Shown: piece by piece, positions 4,934 to 7,811 of the stretch
How the letters are laid out: each line of letters opens with the position of its first letter
Position numbering within the stretch: position 1 is the first letter of the stretch
NCBI GenBank assembly: GCA_021791015.1
Contig: JAJYFH010000031.1
Span: forward strand, 1-7,811
DNA length: 7,811 bases
Source: a bacterium
GTDB taxonomy: Bacteria > Patescibacteriota > CPR2 > UBA1875 > JAJYID01
Reading direction: 5' to 3'
Position numbers and translations under genes: made by a program
The notes under the pieces: model-generated
What the model saw: only the letters and a program-made list of their open reading frames with translations
What the model was told of the DNA's origin: nothing
The model's database searches: none

Positions 4934-5483
4934 ATTATTAGATTATATAAAGCAACAGTTCATAACGGGTGTTTCTGAGAGAGATGTCAGGAATACACTT
5001 TTCGAAAACTCTTGGATGAAAGAGGATGTTGACGAAGCCATCAGTTATGTCAAAAAAATAACCACCTCAAAAAGCAGTAAAAAGAAAAAATTATTAGTAC
5101 TTTCAGGAACTTTTTTTGTAATTTTCATCGCTTTCATTTTACTATGCATATTTTTTGCATTAAGCCAAACTAAGGTTACTGAAACGAAAAATGAAACAGG
5201 TTTTGCGGTCCAGAGGTCTGACGACGGACAAAGAATAGCCGATCTATTAAAAATTCAAAAAGAGCTAGAAGACTATTATACAAAAAATAATAAATATCCT
5301 GGTTCTCTGAACGAGTTAAGTGATGTTCCGAAAAATCCCTCCGGGGGAAATTATGCATATAATCCGATTGGGAATCCTTCAACCTCTTACACTTTAAATG
5401 CCCAGATAGAAGGCACCGCAGACAGTCAGATTAGTATCAAGGGCGGATTTCTAACCCTGAAAAACCAACAGGGGAAAAAGTAA
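4920..5483 (+). CDS. Single-pass membrane protein with pilin-like C-terminal domain
   Basis: The 187-residue protein has three parts. Residues 1-45 (MITPELLDYIKQQFITGVSE and on to DVDEAISYV) look like a small cytoplasmic helical domain of the UBA/SHOCT-like sort often seen at the N-terminus of proteins from Patescibacteria. A Lys-rich stop (KSSKKKK) precedes a membrane helix at about 57-81. The outer part, about 100-165, has the pattern of pseudopilin globular domains: RIADLLKIQKELEDYYTKNN, then KYP, then a Pro- and Gly-rich NPSGGNYAYNP and TSYTLNAQIE. There is no prepilin leader directly before the helix, so it is probably not an assembled pilin. The start overlaps the gene before it by 14 bp and has no strong RBS, consistent with coupled translation. 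Role unknown. Confidence 0.8.
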   Translation: MITPELLDYIKQQFITGVSERDVRNTLFENSWMKEDVDEAISYVKKITTSKSSKKKKLLVLSGTFFVIFIAFILLCIFFALSQTKVTETKNETGFAVQRSDDGQRIADLLKIQKELEDYYTKNNKYPGSLNELSDVPKNPSGGNYAYNPIGNPSTSYTLNAQIEGTADSQISIKGGFLTLKNQQGKK

Positions 5484-5896
5484 TGCTTGTAACAACTCAC
5501 ACTGTCATAGCCGCGACGGTTGCCATAAAGACCGGCAATCCTTATCTATATTTCCCTTTTGCGGCGGCGGATCATTTCGCTTTTGACACCATGCCTCACT
5601 TTGGCGGGGATTGGGTAAACAAAAATCTTAAACTGGTCACGGCTTTGGATGCCATCTTTGGCATCTCAATTTTTTTGGCCATTGCCTTTTTTACCCATTC
5701 AAAATTTTCTGTTTTAATTCTTTTTGCGGTTTGCCTGCTTGCCGGTTGGCCGGATCTTGTCTGGTTAACAAAGGGAAAACACTTTCCAAAGTTTAAAAAA
5801 TGGCACGCCGGAATACAGAAGTTTGAGACTTCTCCGGGGATTCTTCTTGAGATTGCAGTAGTTGTGGGTTGTTTAGTGTTGATATTTGCTTTCTAA
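5483..5896 (+). CDS. Membrane-bound metal-dependent hydrolase-like protein
   Basis: This 137-residue hydrophobic protein has about four membrane segments. His and Asp residues sit where the YdjM/DUF457-like membrane hydrolase families place metal ligands: H6, D30-H31, D35 and H39 (AADHFAFDTMPHF), D56, D91 and H108. The substrate is not known. The ATG overlaps the stop of the pilin-like gene in TAATG, with GGGGAAA 5' of it, so the two are translationally coupled. It is the last gene of the three-gene operon; a weak CTTAT/ATAAG hairpin follows the stop. The family assignment rests on the residue pattern and is moderate. Confidence 0.75.
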   Translation: MLVTTHTVIAATVAIKTGNPYLYFPFAAADHFAFDTMPHFGGDWVNKNLKLVTALDAIFGISIFLAIAFFTHSKFSVLILFAVCLLAGWPDLVWLTKGKHFPKFKKWHAGIQKFETSPGILLEIAVVVGCLVLIFAF

Positions 5897-5973
5897 CCCC
5901 TTATTATGTTGATAAGAGTTTCTTGATAGGAAAAATTAGAAAAAATACCCTTAGATGAGAAAGGAGAGAATCA

Positions 5974-6480
5974 ATGAGTGGAGAAAATGGTGAAGGAAAA
6001 GAGTTGCCACCAGAAGAAGGAGATCTAAATACGGAATCACCTGGTAGTTTATCAGAAGATGAAAAGAAATGGTTAAAGCAGGATCTAGAATCAGTGGAAG
6101 CTGGTCATTCGAGCGACGCCCTTGGTTATGAGGGAGATGATACTTCGCATTGGGATAGCCAAAGAGAGGAAGAAGAAGAAAGAGAAGAGACACAAAGACA
6201 AATAGAAGAAAGAAGGCCCATAATACAAAAAGTAATTAAAAAAATAAGGGAGGCTGGTATCAGTGAAGAAATGGTTGATGATGATGAGCTTCATTGTCAG
6301 ATAGAGCCAGAGGCGACGCCCCATGATTATAAAATAAGACCAGTGATCCAGAAGACATTGAGAGAGTTATCAGACGAGGATGAAGAATTCAAAAATTATC
6401 TTGAAGAGGTTTACCAAGATTACGAAGAAAGTTCGTTAGAACATTTGCTTAACATTAAAAACCAAGAAGGACGTCATTAA
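5974..6480 (+). CDS. Highly acidic hypothetical protein with an internal repeat
   Basis: I do not recognise this 168-residue protein. It is soluble, has no signal or membrane segment, and is very rich in Glu and Asp. The first 60 residues look disordered (Gly, Ser, Pro, Glu). A charged coiled-coil-like stretch follows at 62-82 (REEEEEREETQRQIEERR). A short motif appears twice: RPIIQKVIKKI at 81-91 and RPVIQKTLREL at 122-132, each followed by acidic residues, suggesting two copies of a small helical unit. The start is well supported by AAGGAGAG, 5 nt before ATG 5974. It is separated by 77 bp from the upstream operon, with a possible weak promoter (TTGATA at 5923, TACCCT at 5946, spacer 17). 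Such acidic proteins can be binding partners of basic proteins or nucleic-acid mimics, but nothing here shows that. Confidence 0.78.
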   Translation: MSGENGEGKELPPEEGDLNTESPGSLSEDEKKWLKQDLESVEAGHSSDALGYEGDDTSHWDSQREEEEEREETQRQIEERRPIIQKVIKKIREAGISEEMVDDDELHCQIEPEATPHDYKIRPVIQKTLRELSDEDEEFKNYLEEVYQDYEESSLEHLLNIKNQEGRH

Positions 6481-6566
6481 AAAATTCCCCACAACAAATA
6501 TTGTTTATAAAAAAGCTTGATTTATTTTTTTAAGTTTGCTAAACTTTATAAAGCTAATAAAAACAG

Positions 6567-6671
6567 GTCATTTATGACAAACGAAACGACAACTAAATAC
6601 CGAGTGGACGGAAGCGGCTGTTAGCCAAAAAATTAAGTTGCTTTAAGGAAGTCCGCTAAAGGCGGATTTTT
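6567..6671 (+). ncRNA. Candidate structured RNA or attenuator with two competing folds
   Basis: This gene-free stretch has several stems: GTCA/TGAC at 6567-6578, GGCT/AGCC at 6616-6626, and TTAA/TTAA around 6632-6645. AGTGGAC (6603-6609) can pair with GTCCGCT (6651-6657), including one G-U. The 3' side of that stem overlaps TCCGC (6652-6656), which pairs with GCGGA (6662-6666) in a terminator. The two folds exclude each other, as in an attenuator or riboswitch. No downstream protein gene is in the window; the next gene is 23S rRNA. I recognise no known class and no strong promoter. Confidence 0.35.
6649..6671 (+). terminator. Intrinsic terminator in the spacer before 23S
   Basis: TCCGC (6652-6656) pairs with GCGGA (6662-6666) around a TAAAG loop. 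The stem is lengthened by A-T and G-T pairs and is followed by five T residues (6667-6671). It can end transcription from the acidic-protein gene or form the OFF state of the structured RNA. Confidence 0.65.
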
Positions 6672-6871
6672 AAATTGTCTGGGCAAATGGGCTGGGAAAA
6701 CTTTCTAAGTCGATCCAGTCTAGACAAACATAGAACCTGAATTTCTGCCCTTAGGAGAAAATGACCAATCAGCAATATCCAATAACCAATCAATGTCAGA
6801 ATTTGAAAATTGATTAATTGAAAATTCATTGGAAATTGGGACTTGGAAATTGGAAATTCAAGGATCGGACT

Positions 6872-6900
6872 TTGACAACTGAATACAGATACATGCTAAT
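6872..6900 (+). promoter_or_regulatory. Possible rRNA promoter with a perfect -35
   Basis: TTGACA at 6872-6877 is a perfect -35. At 17 bp spacing, GCTAAT (6895-6900) matches the -10 consensus only in its last four bases and lacks the key second-position A. It is the best candidate upstream of 23S, but the poor -10 keeps confidence low. Confidence 0.25.
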
Positions 6901-7062
6901 CCTTAAGGATTCAAGGTCGGATGTTAAATTTTTAATTTTTCATTTTGAATTTTGAATTACAGTATGTATCTTAGGGTAAACGAAATATTACAATTTCAAA
7001 TCCAGTTGATGATTACTGGTTAAGTTCGTGTCTCACTTTCGTTCGACAACGAACAGTATGCG

Positions 7063-7114
7063 GTATTCTGTATTCAGTATTGAGGAATTAATCCCAATAC
7101 ACAATACACGATAC
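7063..7114 (+). repeat. Long imperfect hairpin of GTATT/AATAC units upstream of 23S
   Basis: GTATT (from 7063), TGTATT (7069-7074) and GTATTG plus GGA (7077-7086) pair in order with TCCCAATAC (7092-7100), AATACA (7103-7108) and ATAC (7111-7114). Only a few mismatches and one bulged A interrupt it, and the loop is 5 nt. About 20 pairs form. It ends some 48 nt before the 23S start, so it may guide rRNA processing. Confidence 0.55.
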
Positions 7115-7161
7115 GCAATACTGATTATTCGCGAGCGGTAGCGAGATACGAATAAATCATC

Positions 7162-7811
<650 letters not shown>

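Larger units (their letters stand above)
6672..7161. other. AT-rich palindromic spacer before 23S rRNA, no gene
   Basis: No protein, tRNA or 16S end is visible here. From 6801 to 6860 the motifs GAAAATT and GGAAATTGG recur, and near-complements (ATTTTTCATTTTGAATTTTG) follow at 6934-6953. AGATACATGCT (6887-6897) pairs with AGTATGTATCT (6961-6971) and encloses the perfect palindrome AATCCTTAAGGATT (6898-6911). CCAGT/ACTGG (7002-7019) and GTTCG/CGAAC (7041-7054) form further hairpins. This kind of spacer would fold extensively in a pre-rRNA and probably serves processing; that role is inference. Confidence 0.5.

Noticed and set aside
5951..6324. Two minus-strand frames with hydrophobic products
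   Set aside because: They mirror the Glu/Lys-rich acidic gene on the plus strand; GAA/AAG-rich DNA reads as Phe/Leu/Ser on the other strand.
6801..6960. CRISPR-like array in the AT-rich repeats
   Set aside because: The repeated units are short, variable and palindromic, with no constant repeat or spacer length and no cas gene nearby.
6672..7161. tRNA genes in the 23S upstream spacer
   Set aside because: No segment shows a GTTCRANNC T-loop with a matching acceptor stem. GTTCG at 7041 folds into its own hairpin with CGAAC.

Overview
The window looks like a piece of an AT-rich bacterial genome. A member of the Candidate Phyla Radiation (Patescibacteria) is my best guess. The evidence is the divergent but recognisable 23S rRNA 5' end, the small overlapping membrane-protein genes, the pilin-like protein with a cytoplasmic N-terminal helical domain, the IS481-type elements, and the AT-rich palindromic spacer in front of the rRNA. 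This lineage call is inference; no taxonomic marker protein is present.

Left part (1-2170): the window opens in a mobile-element patch. There is the 5' end of one leftward transposase-like gene (1-56), then a 118-bp remnant of the outer end of a second element (115-232). That remnant is nearly identical to the end of the full IS at 3697-4660. Its last six bases (TGGACA) lie exactly 17 bp from a perfect TATAAT, so the element end seems to supply the -35 box of a hybrid promoter. The promoter reads into a radical SAM/SPASM peptide maturase (327-1640). Directly downstream, behind a near-perfect ribosome binding site, is a 52-residue peptide gene (1688-1846) with a Gly-Gly site and a Cys-Cys-Gly motif. 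It is followed by a perfect 14-bp hairpin and an intrinsic terminator. Together these look like a minimal RiPP (modified peptide) locus with richer GC than its surroundings.

Middle part (1967-4660): a good promoter (2047-2076) and a hairpin-rich leader precede an unrecognised 214-residue protein (2176-2820). A nucleoside phosphorylase (2830-3573) converges on it from the minus strand with its own promoter. Next comes a complete IS481-family element (3697-4660) with an intact DDE transposase. The remnant and this copy are direct repeats 4428 bp apart and bracket both the peptide locus and the phosphorylase.

Right part (4661-7811): three overlapping plus-strand genes form a tight operon: a PGPGW-like small membrane protein, a single-pass pilin-like protein, and a membrane-embedded hydrolase-like protein. 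A separate very acidic protein follows (5974-6480). The 680-bp stretch after it has no gene. It holds a small structured RNA with two competing folds ending in a terminator (6567-6671), AT-rich palindromic repeats and a long hairpin (7063-7114). The 5' part of a 23S rRNA gene (7162 to the end) closes the window. No 16S 3' end or tRNA lies upstream of it, so this 23S gene appears unlinked from 16S.
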